DNA from: Stramonita haemastoma
Taxonomy: Eukaryota > Mollusca > Gastropoda > Neogastropoda > Muricidae
Assembly (NCBI GenBank): GCA_030674155.1
Contig: CM060342.1
Coordinates: 8,217,608 to 8,281,607, forward strand
Direction of reading: 5' to 3'
DNA: 64,000 nucleotides
The position numbers and the translations under genes are program-made. Positions within the stretch are counted from its first letter, which is position 1; every line of letters begins with the position of its first letter. Below, piece after piece: positions 23,337-34,965 of the stretch. The notes below the pieces were generated by a model. It did not search any database, was not told the origin of the DNA, and saw only the letters and a list, made by a program, of their open reading frames with translations.

Positions 23337-23680
23337 GGGGGACGGGACAGCCTAGCGGTCAGAACAGTGCACTTGCAATTTGACAACCCGGGTTCGATTC
23401 CCGTTTGAGGAGATTTTTCTCCTGGAGTTAACATCAGTGCTGACTCCACTCTCCCCCAAAGACCTTCGGATGAGACTATAAACCGAGGCCTCGTGTGTGA
23501 ATGCACGCAGAACATCTTGCGCACAAGTTAAATCCTGTTCCACTTTTCATAAGAGTGGGTCATTGTGTGCCAGTGGGAACAGATAACATTTACAAAACTG
23601 CATACACATGGGGACTGGATGTAAAAAAGCACAAGAGTGCTTAACCTATTATCCTCAATATAAAAGAATTTAAAAAATAA
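23337..23680 (+). mobile_element. SINE-B, full length, tail type 1
   Basis: The best-preserved plus-strand copy. It has an A box (CAGCCTAGCGG), B box (GGTTCGATTCC), core (GGAGTTAACATCAGTGCTGA; ACCTTCGGATGAGACTATAA), an ACGCACGCAGAACATCTTGC box and the type-1 tail ending CTCAATATAAAAGAAT. Confidence 0.9.
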
Positions 23681-23764
23681 AATAAATTAAAAACATGTAG
23701 AGAAGTTCAGCATGTGAAGAAGTTCAGTTTATTGGCAAACTTCACAGCTGTAGTCAAGAAACAG

Positions 23765-25285
23765 AAAAAAGGCAGATACTAAAACATCAACAGACTCACA
23801 GATACTAAAACATCAACAGACTCACAGATACTAAAACATCAACAGACTCACAGATACTTAAACATCAACAGACTCACAGATACTAAAACATCAACAGACT
23901 CACAGATACTAAAACATCAACAGACTAACAGACAGATACTTAAACATCAACAGACTCACAGATACTAAAACATCAACAGACTCACAAATACTAAACATCA
24001 ACAGACTCACAGATACTAAAACATCAACAGACTCACAGATACTAAAACATCAACAGACTCACAGATACTAAAACACCAACAGACTCACAGATACTAAAAC
24101 ATCAACAGACTCACAGATACTAAAACATCAACAAACTAACAGACAGATACTAAAACATCAACAGACTCACAGACAGATACTAAAACATCAACAGACTCAC
24201 AGACAGATACTAAAACATCAACAGACTCACAGATACTAAAACATCAACAAACTAACAGACAGATACTAAAACATCAACAGACTCACAGATACTAAAACAT
24301 CAACAAACTAACAGACAGATACTTAAACATCAACAGACTCACAGATACTAAAACATCAACAGACTCACAGATACTAAAACATCAACAGACTCACAGATAC
24401 TAAAACATCAACAGACTCACAGACAGATACTAAAACATCAACAGACTCACAGATACTAAAACATCAACAGACTCACAGATACTAAAACATCAACAGACTC
24501 ACAGATACTAAAACACCAACAGACTCACAGATACTAAAACATCAACAGACTCACAGATACTAAAACATCAACAGACTCACAGATACTAAATCACCAACAG
24601 ACTCACAGATACTAAATCATCAACAGACTAACAGACAGATGCTAAAACATCAACAGACTCACACACAGATACTAAAACATCAACAGACTAACAGATTACT
24701 TAAACATCAACAGACTAACAGACAGATACTAAAACATCAACAGACTAACAGATACTTAAACATCAACAGACTAACAGACAGATACTTAAACATCAACAGA
24801 CTCACAGATACTTAAACATCAACAGACTCACAGATACTAAAACATCAACAGACTCACAGATACTAAATCATCAACAGACTAACAGACAGATACTAAAACA
24901 TCAACAGACTCACAGATACTTAAACATTAACAGACTCACAGACAGATACTAAAACATCAACAGACTCACAGATACTTAAACATTAACAGACTCACAGATA
25001 CTAAAACACCAACAGACTCACAGATACTAAAACATCAACAGATTCACAGACAGATACTAAAACATCAACAGACTCACAGATACTAAAACACCAACAGACT
25101 CACAGATACTAAAACATCAACAGACTCACAAATACTAAAACATCAACAGACTCACAAATACTAAAACATCAACAGACTCACAGATACTTAAACATCAACA
25201 GACTAACAGACAGATGCTAAAACATCAACAGACTCACACACAGATACTAAAACACCAACAGATTCACACACAGATACTAAAACAC
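23765..25285. repeat. 26-base minisatellite, about 1.5 kb
   Basis: The unit is CAGATACTAAAACATCAACAG plus ACTCA, with variants that insert an extra CAGA (making ACAGACAGATACT) or change ACTCA to ACTAA. About 55 units lie in intron 4 of the C1q gene. There are no spacers of unrelated sequence, so it is not a CRISPR-like array. Confidence 0.97.
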
Positions 25286-25449
25286 CACTGACAACTCACA
25301 ACCCCCCCACTCCCCTGAAAACAGTTAAAGGTGGGGGATGGGGTGGGTGGGTTGGACACAAAAAATATTAAAAAGATTGGATCCCGACAGAAAGAAAGGG
25401 GGGAGGAAGATTGGACCAAAAGAGAAAAGGAGAAAGAGCTTTTACTCAC

Positions 25450-27338
25450 CAAATCTGGACTCTAAATTTGTCAGCTTTCCTTGGATTGCTGCCATGTCTG
25501 ATTCCAGTTTACTGCAGTCTTTCTTCCGTTGGTCAAAATGCGTCTCCAGGCTGCTCTGCTCTCCCTGTAAAGCTGTCATGTCCTTCTGTAAAGCCGTCAT
25601 GTCTGTCTCCAGGCTGCTCTGCTCTCCCTGTAAAGCTGTCATGTCCATCTCCAGGCTGCTCTGTAAAGCCATCATGTCCGTCTCCAGGCTTCTCTGCTCT
25701 CCCTGTAAAGCCGTCATGTCCATCTGTAGAGCCGACATGTCTTTCTTCAGGCTGCTCTGCTCTTTCTGTAAAGCCGTCATGTCCCTCTTCAGGCTGCTCT
25801 GTTCTCCCTGTAAAGCCGTCATGTCCATCTTCAGGCTGCTCTGTAAAGCCGTCGTGTCCGTCTTCAGGTCACTCTGCTCTCTCTGTAAAGCCGTCATGTC
25901 TGTCCCCAGGCTGCTCTGCTCTTCCTCTAAAGCCGTCATGTATGTCTCCAGGTCGCTCTGCTCTCTCTGTAAAGCCGTCATGTCTTTCTTCAGGTGGCTC
26001 TGCTCTTCCTGTAAAGCCGTCATGTCCGTCTCCAGGCTGCTCTGCTCTCCCCGTAAAGCCGTCATGTCTTTCTTCAGGCTGCTCTGCTCTCCCCGTAAAG
26101 CCATCATGTCTGTCTCCAGGTGGCTCTGCTCTCTCTGTAAAGCCATCATGTCCGTCTTCAGGCTGCTCTGCTCTTCCTGTAAAGTGGTCATGTCCATCTC
26201 CAGGCTGCTCTGCTCTCCCTGTAAAGCCGTCATGTCCTTCTGTAAAGCCGTCATGTCCGTCTCCAGGCTGCTCTGCTCTCTCTGTAAAGCTGTCATGTCC
26301 GTCTCCAGGCTTCTCTGCTCTCCCTGTAAAGCCGTCATGTCCGTCTCCAGGCTTCTCTGCTCTCTCTGTAAAGCCGTCATGTCCGTCTCCAGGCTTCTCT
26401 GCTCTCTCTGTAAAGCCGTCATGTCCGTCTCAAGGCTGCTCTGCTCTCCCTGTAAAGCCGCCATGTCTGTCTCCAGGCTGCTCTGCTCTCTCTGTAAAGC
26501 TGTCATGTCCGTCTCCAGGCTTCTCTGCTCTCTCTGTAAAGCCGTCACATCTGTCTCCAGGCTGCTCTGCTCTCTCTGTAAAGCCGTCATGTCCGTCTGG
26601 ACACGGGTGAGTTTTGTCAGGACGTCGCTGTGGTCAGCCTTCAGTTGCAGGACATCTGTCTGCTGCCTGGAAGCATGGGTCTGGACAGAGGTCAGGTCAG
26701 TCCACACAGAGGTCAGGTCGGTCCGCACAGAGGTCAGGTCGGTCCGCACAGAGGTCAGGTCGGTCCGCACAGAGGTCAGGTCGGTCCGCACAGAGGTCAG
26801 GTCGGTCCGCACAGAGGTCAGGTTGGTCCGCACAGAGGTCAGGTCGGTCCGCACAGAGGTCAGGTCTGTGTGGAGCGTGGTCAGCCGAGCGCACGCTTTG
26901 TCCTTCTCTGCCGTCAGCACAGCCAGGTCCTGTTGGACGATGGCGTGCTTGTCTCTCATGGCCGTCACCTCCTTCTGCAGGCCGCCGTGGTCTGCGGCCA
27001 GTTTGCCGTTGGCGCTGCCGAGCAGGGTCATGTGCTGGGACAGCAGAGTGTTGGTCGCGTGCAGGGAGCTGACCTGACACACAAAGTCTTCCACCTTCTT
27101 GCGCAGTTCCTCCACGTCGGTCTTTGCGGCGTCTGCGTTTCCCATCGTTGTGGTGGCCGAGGAGGAGGAGGAGGAGGAGGCCCTGGTGGCTCCTAGGGGG
27201 GAGTCTTCAGTACAGCGCTGCTGCTGCTGCTGCTGCTGCAGGGACCCTGAGGGCTGCATGCTCCGGGCCGGGCTTGCGGCCTGCTTCTTCTCTTCCTCCC
27301 CTGACAGTTTCTTCGCCGCCTCTGCCACCATCTGCAGC
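25450..27338 (-). CDS. RING/B-box/coiled-coil/C1q protein, exon 4: tandem-repeat coiled coil
   Basis: This exon encodes residues about 151-780. It opens with a charged segment (LQMVAEAAKKLSGEEEKK), a run of seven glutamines and a serine run, then a heptad-patterned stretch. Two repeat blocks follow: ten 7-residue units of the type TDLTSVR (21-base repeat, about 26665-26880), then about 29 units of the type TDMTALQREQSSLE (14 residues, 42 bases, about 25545-26610). Some units are shortened to 7 or 11 residues. Leucines and other hydrophobics fall at heptad positions, so the whole is predicted coiled coil, far longer than the roughly 100-residue coil usual in TRIM proteins. The donor after TTTG at 25450 (GTGAGT) is phase 1 and matches the C1q exon. 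Long open frames on the opposite strand are shadows of the repeat. The left end (exon start 27338) is inferred by frame. Confidence 0.85.
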
Positions 27339-27475
27339 CTGACCTGACCCTGGGATGGCTTCAGCGCTGCACTGCTGCTGTCTGAAGGATCCTGCAGCTG
27401 CTGTCTCACCTGACCCTGGGATGGCTTCAGCGCTGCACTGCAGCTGCTGTTTGAAGGATCCTGCAGGGCTCTCAC
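27339..27475 (-). other. Inferred 137-base intron 3 made of two 66-base repeats
   Basis: Two tandem copies of a segment containing GTGAGAC/GTGAGAG, CAGCTGCAGGATCCTTCA and GCGCTGAAGCCATCCCAG. Reading straight through from exon 3 meets TGA at once. Removing 137 bases (donor CCAG/GTGAGA at 27475, acceptor GGTCAG at 27339) restores the exon 4 frame through an AG/G codon. The acceptor lacks a pyrimidine tract, so this junction is the least certain of the gene. Confidence 0.55.
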
Positions 27476-27654
27476 CTGGCCCCCTGACACAATTTGTCAT
27501 GGTAACGGCGACAGGTGGAGCAGATGTTGTTCTGGCACTGGAGGCAGTGGCCCTGGGCTGTGTGGTCTCCCTCACACAGAGAGCAGGGCACAGGAGGCTG
27601 GGGGGCATCGTCCTCTCCGCTACTGCTGCTGCTGCTGTCCAGGTAAAAGTTTTT
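27476..27654 (-). CDS. RING/B-box/coiled-coil/C1q protein, exon 3: B-box
   Basis: This exon encodes residues 92-150 plus two bases of codon 151. After a serine- and acid-rich linker (DSSSSSSGEDDAPQPPVP) comes a zinc-binding B-box: C115-x2-C118-x9-C128-x2-C131-x4-C136-x2-C139-x3-H143, closest to type 1. The usual last ligand is histidine; here C147 is at the right place. B-boxes next to a RING and a coiled coil define the TRIM/RBCC architecture of E3 ubiquitin ligases. The acceptor CTTTCACTCCAG before 27654 is in phase 0, agreeing with the exon 2 donor. No second B-box is seen. A long CA-rich stretch lies just upstream. Confidence 0.85.
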
Positions 27655-28213
27655 CTGGAGTGAAAGCAACACACACACGCACACACACGCACACACATAT
27701 ACACATGCAAGCACAACACACCACACACGCACATACATACACATATACACAAGCAAGCATAACACAGCACACACACACATACGCACATACACACATACAT
27801 ACACACACACACGCATGCGCACACGCACACACACAAAGGGATATGAATAACAAACTTGACAAAACTGCATAGCATACAGGGACTGCATGTAAACCCCCCC
27901 CAAAAAAAACCCAACCCTAATGAAAGCTTATTCCATCATCCTGAAAATAAAACAAAACAAAACAAATAATGAATAAACACACACAAACACACACACACAC
28001 ACACTCCTTGACAATGTGTAAGCTTTTTCATGACAGCTTTTACCATATTCTGTCTGCCTCTGACAGAGTTGCTTTGCAGGGTTGATGATCAAATCCCTCT
28101 TGGAATATAACAGACACTGGGGCCGCCATGCTGTGCCAGCAAACACACTATGGTCACAGCTGTAATAACTGAGCCATGAGCCAGGGAAGAAAACTAAAGA
28201 AAAAGAGAGAGAG

Positions 28214-28249
<36 letters not shown>

Positions 28250-28330
28250 GAGAGAGAGAGATGAGAGAGAGAAGAGAGGAGAGAGAAGAGGAGAGAGAGA
28301 GGAGAGAGAGAGAGAGAGAGAGAGGAGAGA
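27655..28330. repeat. Intron 2 right part: CA-rich and (GA)n microsatellites
   Basis: CA-rich runs at about 27668-27835 and 27979-28003, a reverse-SINE-B-like tail relic around 27840-27950, and a GA/GGA array at about 28200-28330 that directly receives a SINE-A insertion. Confidence 0.8.
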
Positions 28331-28331
28331 G

Positions 28332-28614
28332 TTAAGTGTGTCCGAGCCTAAGGCTCATCAGGCCGGTGCTTATCCCGGTTTCTGTGGCGTTAAGCGACTG
28401 AGAGTCATAGACTCCCCTTGGATAGGACGCCAGTCTATCGCAGGGTTAACCCCCAACACAAGGTTGGTACCCCTTTTACACCTGGGTGGGGTGAGAAAAT
28501 AGCTAGCTGTAAAGTGCCTTTTCCAAGGGCACAACGCCATAGCCGAAAGCTGGGATCGAACCACAAACCTTTAGATTACGAGTCCAACGCCCTAACCACT
28601 AGACTACAGCGGCG
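28332..28614 (-). mobile_element. SINE-A inserted in a GA microsatellite
   Basis: Full head (A box TAGTCTAGTGG, B box GGTTCGATCCC) and body, with a short extra GCTA in the AATAGC(TAGC)TGTAAAG box. GA repeats flank both sides, so a target duplication cannot be told from the array. Confidence 0.92.
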
Positions 28615-29000
<386 letters not shown>

Positions 29001-29059
29001 GCCCTGGAAGACAATATAGATGCTAATAATATCAACACTGGCTGACGGTATGAAGTTTA

Positions 29060-29310
29060 CCCAAAAAACAATATCCGCATCATTATTTAGCGCACGTAAA
29101 AGAACCCATGACAACAAGAGGGTTGTCCCTGGCAAAATTTTGTAGAAAAAAGCCACTCTGATAGGGAAACAAATACAGTTGCAGACAGGAAAAAAAGAAA
29201 AAAAAAGGGTGGCGCTGAACTTGTTTGTGACACACTCTCCCCAGGGAGAGCAGCCCGAATTTCACGCAGAGAAATCTGCCGTGACATAAAGCGGTAAAAA
29301 AAACCCAAAC
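29060..29310 (+). mobile_element. SINE-C, 5' truncated
   Basis: It carries AGCGCACGTAAAAGAACCCA, GGGTTGTCCCTGGCAAAATT, AAGCCACTCTGATAGGGAAA, CTCTCCCCAGGGAGAGCAGC and GAAATCTGCCGTGACATAAA, which match 38810-39030 where a tRNA-like head is also present. Confidence 0.75.
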
Positions 29311-31251
29311 AAACCATATAAAAACTGGCTGATAGTATGAACAGTTTACCTGGAACACAATATCGACACTAATAATAAAAACACTGGCTGATAGTATGAA
29401 CAGTCTGACACTAGCTTATAGTATGAACGGTCTAACACTGGCTGATGGTATGAACTTACTTGGAAGACAATACCAACACCAATAATATCAAGCAACAGCT
29501 GATGGTGTGAACAATGAACACTGGCTGATGGTGTGAACAATGAACACTGGCTGATGGTGTGAACAATGAACACTGGCTGATGGTGTGAACAATGAACACT
29601 GGCTGCTGGTATGAACAATGAACACTGGCTGATGGTGTGAACAATGAACACAGACTGCTGGTATGAACAATGAACACAGACTGCTGGTATGAACAATGAA
29701 CACTGGCTGATGGTATAAACAGTCCCCCTTTTTTTTTTAATTATACATATTTAGTATGAACAGTCTAATACTGGCTGATAGTATGTATGAACAATGTGGC
29801 TGATAGTATGAACAGTCTAACACTGGCTGATGGTATGAACAGTCTGACTGCTGGTATGAACAATGAAAACTGGCTGATATGCTGAACAGTTTACATGCAA
29901 GACAATACTGACACCAACAATATCAAACAACAGCTCATGGTATGAACAGTCTAACACTGACTGATGGTATGAACAGTCTATGTGAAAGACAATATCAACA
30001 CTGATAATATCAACACTGGCTGATGGTATGAACAGTCTATGTGAAAGACAATATCAACACTGATAATATCAACACTGGCTCATGGTATGAGCAGTCTAAC
30101 ACTGACTGATGGCATGAACAGTCTATGTGAAAGACAATATCAACACTGATAATATCAACATTGGCTGATGGTATGAACCGTCTATGTGAAAGACAATATC
30201 AACACTGATAATATCAACACTGACTGATGGTATGAACAGTCTATGTGAAAGACAATATCAACACTGATAATATCAACACTGACTGATGGTATGAACAGTC
30301 TATGTGAAAGACAATATCAACACTGATAATATCAACACTGACTGATGGTATGAACAGTCTATGTGAAAGACAATAACACTGATAATATCAACATTGGCTG
30401 ATGGTATGAACAGTCTATGTGAAAGACAATATCAACACTGATAATATCAACATTGGCTGATGGTATGAACAGTCTATGTGAAAGACAATATCAACACTGA
30501 TATCATCAACATTGGCTGATGGTATGAACAATCTAACACTGGCTGATAGTATGAACAGTCTATGTGAAAGACATTATCAACACTGATAATATCAACATTG
30601 GCTGATAGTATGAACAGTCTATGTGAAAGACAATAACACTGATAATATCAACACTGGCTGATGGTATGAACAGTCTAACACTGGCCGATGGTATGGACAA
30701 TGAACACAGACTGCTGGTATGAACAATAAACACCGACTGCGGGTATGAACAGTGAACACCGACTGATGGTTATAAACAATGAACACCGACTGGTGGTATG
30801 AACAATGAACACCGACTGATGGTATGAACAGTGAACACCAGCTGATGGTATGAACAATAAACACCGGCTGGTGATGTGAACAATGAACACCGACTGATGG
30901 TATGAACAGTGAACACCGGCTGGTGGTATGAACAATGAACACAGGCTGGTTGTATGAACAGTGAACACCGGCTGATGGTATGAACAATAAACACCGGCTG
31001 GTGATATGAACAATGAACACCGACTGATGGTATGAACAGTGAACACCGGCTGATGGTATGAACAATAAACATCGGCTGGTGATATGAACAATGAACACCG
31101 GCTGGTGGTATGAACAATGAACACCGGCTGGTGGTTATGAACAATGAACACCAGCTGGTGGTATGAACAATGAACACCAGCTGGTGGTATGAACAATGAA
31201 CATAGACTGATGGTATGAACAATGAACGCCGGCTGGTGGTATAAAGTTTAC
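29311..31251. repeat. Minisatellite fields in intron 2
   Basis: Tandem units around CTGGCTGATGGTATGAACA. Near 29500-29700 and 30690-31235 the units are about 30 bases; near 29990-30650 they are about 60 bases (GTCTATGTGAAAGACAATAT, CAACACTGATAATATCAACA). The array runs right up to the donor of exon 2. In gene sense many units carry a degenerate copy of that donor (for example TTCCAGGTAAACTG near 29349, TTCCAAGTAAGTTC near 29460). Confidence 0.95.
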
Positions 31252-31371
31252 CTGAAAGCCTAGCACCCCAGCAGATGGCAAGGGGATGAGGCGACGACAG
31301 GTGGGACATGTCAGACTGTCGGCCGATCCTTCTCCTCCCTCCTCAGTGTCATGTCCAGCAGTGCCAGGTGT
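31252..31371 (-). CDS. RING/B-box/coiled-coil/C1q protein, exon 2: end of RING
   Basis: This exon encodes residues 52-91 (40 codons, phase 0 at both ends). It begins TPGTAGHDTEEGGEGSADSL, an acidic/glycine-rich insert, then gives the last RING zinc pair C73-x2-C76 (TCPTCRRLIPLP). Acceptor TGTGTGCTTCAG before 31371; donor TTTCAG/GTAAAC at 31252. Loops of about 33 residues between the third and fourth ligand pairs are within the range of C3HC4 RING fingers, and many TRIM genes keep the RING in one or two exons. Downstream the intron immediately becomes minisatellite. Confidence 0.85.
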
Positions 31372-31660
31372 CTGAAGCACACAGACATGACAGTGCGTAA
31401 AAAAAATCAATAATAATAAAACAAAAAAAACATGACAGTGCATTAAAAAAAAAAATTTTTTTAAATCGAACAAAAAACATGACAGTGCATAAAACAAATT
31501 AAAAAATCAAACAAACAAAAAAAATGACAGTGCATTTTTTTTAAATAAAAAATCAAACAAATAAAAAAAACATGACAGTGCATAAAAAAATTAAAAAATC
31601 AAGCAAACAAAAAAAAACCATGACAGTGCATAAAAAAAAAAAAATGACAGTGCATGACAC
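31372..31660. repeat. Tandem CATGACAGTGCATAAA repeats in intron 1
   Basis: About six units of 45-50 bases, each with (A)ACATGACAGTGCATAAAAA and an A-rich spacer. They lie just upstream of the exon 2 acceptor in gene sense. Confidence 0.9.
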
Positions 31661-31714
31661 GTAGTTGTTGTTGTGGTGGTGGATGGGGGGTGTGGGTTGT
31701 GGGTGTGGGTACCG

Positions 31715-32287
<573 letters not shown>

Positions 32288-32620
32288 GTTTGGTTTGGTT
32301 TATTCTTTTATATCGAGAATAATGGAATAAACACTCTTGTGCTTTTTTACATCCAGTCCCTGTGTGTATGCAGTTTGGTGAATTTTGTCCTCTGTTCCCA
32401 CCGGCATACAATGGCCTACTCTTACGAAAAGCGGAACACGATTAAACGTGTGCGCAAGATGTTCTGCGTGCGTTTGCACATGGGGCCTCAGTTTATAGTC
32501 TTATCCAAAGGACTTTTTTGGGGGGAGTGGAGTCAGCACTGATGTTAACTCCAGGAGAAAAATCCCCTAGACCGGGAATCGAACTCAGGTCGTCAAATTG
32601 TCAGCGCAATGTTATAATAA
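32288..32620 (-). mobile_element. SINE-B, near full length, tail type 1
   Basis: The plus strand reads TTTATTCTTTTATATCGAGA, the CATCCAGTCCCTGTGTGTAT, ACGAAAAGCGGAACACGATT and GCGTGCGTTTGCACATGGGG boxes, then GGAGTCAGCACTGATGTTAA and GAATCGAACTCAGG (B-box region). The distal head is cut by the LTR element, which starts at 32621. Confidence 0.85.
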
Positions 32621-33144
32621 TGTAGACAGACAGGTTCGTTGGTTGTTGTCAATAAGGGGGTTGAAGATATGGGGAAGGGGAAGATTGTAGGATGTCTCAG
32701 GCACTCCACATCTCAAACGTATTGATGGAGGCCACGCAGGGGTGTTATGGTAACACGTTTATTGTTTCATTTACCACAAAACAACACACACCTGAAACAA
32801 ATACAAAATTCAGGTAACTACCCATAACTAACCAGGTACATAGCTCATGAAAGGCACACATAGCAAATACTATTGTCGCCTATGGTCTAGCCGAGTATCA
32901 GAATAAAACTCCTTTCATCACCGACACCAAGATACCAAGTTAATCACAGGGAACCAACAGAGAGTATAAAATTGTAAATAGCAAATCCACATATTACAAT
33001 TAACCAGTAAAACCCTTTCCTGAGTACTCTCAGCTGACATTATCTTAAATAATGTCCAACAGAACTTAGTTTATGCTAAGATCTTTTCCACAACATTGGT
33101 TCCTATCAAACCTATGGATATCGTAACACAAAAGAGAGAGAGAG

Positions 33145-33240
<96 letters not shown>

Positions 33241-34468
33241 AGGAAGAGATTGAGCAGGCATAATCTAGCGTCTCAAAAATCACATACAAAACTAGCAGCT
33301 TTACGTGCATATGACTGACCATAATCACACATGGTTGCTGAAGCCCCTAGTACAATAATAAAACAAGTATCACAAGGACCAAGCTAGTCCTTACTTTCAG
33401 ACAACCTCCACAGTTTCCAACTCAACGTTGTCTATTCCAATTAAACTATACCATAATAGTTTAACACAATAACTTTGTACTAGTCCGCATTAATTTATCT
33501 GCGATCACTGCGATTTATATAAACTTCGTCTCAGAATAACACGAAACCAAATCGATAAACATCCAGTCAATCGTAAAATAAACCCAAGCTCTCACAATTA
33601 AATAATAAAAATCTTACGATTCTCAACCAACTTCCGTGTGTCAAACAATACACACTCTCACGAAACCAAATCGAAAATAAATCCAAACTCTCACAATCAA
33701 TTAATAAAAGTCTTACGATTCTCAACCAACTTCTGTGTGAAACAACTACACACACTTTCACTGAACCAAATCCATCATTAAATTCGGTTAATATAGGCAA
33801 TCAAATTTATTTATCAATCAACTATCACCCTAATAAAACTAAACTGCAATAAAAAATGTTTCACTTACAGCTCAACCCAAAGAACGACTGCTGTATACTA
33901 GTGTCTGCTGTATACTAGTGTCGTCACATCGTTGCTGCTACGGCCCACTAGTCGCCTTGCTGTCCGTCCTCTGGCTGTGGCAGGGAAAAGCTGAGTGACT
34001 GACCACTTCCCTTACTTAAACTTATTCTGCCCTAAAGTCTAACCAATCATGTCCAGGGGGGTGCCAGGTGACTTGGGCTTAGCCCAATCAATTTAAACTA
34101 AAAATTTAAAAAGAACCAAGTCAGCAAAAGTTAACCACAACAACAAGCTTGTTGAGCAATAGACTAGCAGGGCAGACCTGTTAATTGTCGCCAGCTTGTC
34201 TCAAGTGGGCAACAACGACTCTCCCTCCTGTCTCAAGTGGGCAGCCAGGACTCTCCTTCTTGTCTCAAGTGGGCAGTCACAACTCTCCCTCTCTAATTCC
34301 GACTCTCGCGCGACTCTCGCGCTAACAGAGAAAAATAAGTCGGGTACACATAGACCTATGTCAGCCCCTGTAACACTCTTAGAAGAGAAGGGGAAGGAGG
34401 AGGGGAGGAGAGGGTTGTAGTTCGACAGTTAGTGTCTAGTTATAGTGTCTAAAGTGCACACTATAACA
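32621..34468 (-). repeat. 3' LTR (in element sense)
   Basis: 1848 bases. It contains a (GA)n tract at about 33136-33238 and an extra copy, relative to the other LTR, of a roughly 95-base segment (about 33591-33686; ATCTTACGATTCTCAACCAA occurs twice). Small tandem repeats CTGCTGTATACTAGTGTC (33890s-33920s) and CTTGTCTCAAGTGGGCA (34190-34275) are shared by both LTRs. Confidence 0.93.
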
Positions 34469-34484
34469 CACTCCCCAAGCTTTT
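34469..34484 (-). other. Polypurine tract
   Basis: The minus strand reads AAAAGCTTGGGGAGTG directly before the 3' LTR. Purine-rich sequence at this spot primes plus-strand DNA synthesis in LTR elements; the role is inferred from position. Confidence 0.7.
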
Positions 34485-34965
34485 AAATGCAATGTCCTCA
34501 TTGCATGTCTACAGTCCTCATCAACAACATAGCCTGACAGAGAAACTGAGAATTAACAAATCTGAGAACCTCTAAAACAAAACTCGTAAAAACTCTCAGA
34601 TTTCCCATCTAGGCCTGTACCAACTAGGCCTACTTCAAAACCACAAATCCACGACTGACTTCAAAATTACAACACTAGATTTACCGAACAAAATACTATT
34701 TGCCATACTCATCATATTCCATCATCTTCCTCATAGCCTCCAGTGTTACCATTAACAAACACAAAAGTTCAATGACAAATACCAACCAGCATAATCATAA
34801 AATCATACGTAATACAACAACAGTTGCCTGCAAAATCAAACCATTTGCAGCACATAAGTAACATAAAAACATTCATTGTTACATCGACACATCCTGAAAA
34901 GAAAAAGACACAACATTCATAGTTACTACAACTGGGAATCCAAGCCTAGTAACTACAGCCATACA

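Noticed and set aside
23765..25285. CRISPR-like repeat array
   Set aside because: The units are contiguous with no unrelated spacers, in a spliced eukaryotic gene intron; it is a minisatellite.
25338..27077. Long plus-strand frames (579, 399, 188 and 152 codons) across the coiled-coil exon
   Set aside because: They are shadows: 21- and 42-base repeats keep all frames free of stops. The minus-strand frame has the coherent coiled-coil sequence, splice sites and matching neighbours.
27207..27914. 235-codon minus-strand frame joining CA-rich sequence to the B-box region
   Set aside because: It uses the wrong frame for the B-box cysteines; the 5' half is translation of a CA-rich array.
34196..34420. 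Small plus-strand ORF present twice (34.2 and 37.8 kb)
   Set aside because: It lies in both LTRs and is opposite to the element's sense; it contains small LTR tandem repeats and has no recognisable domain.
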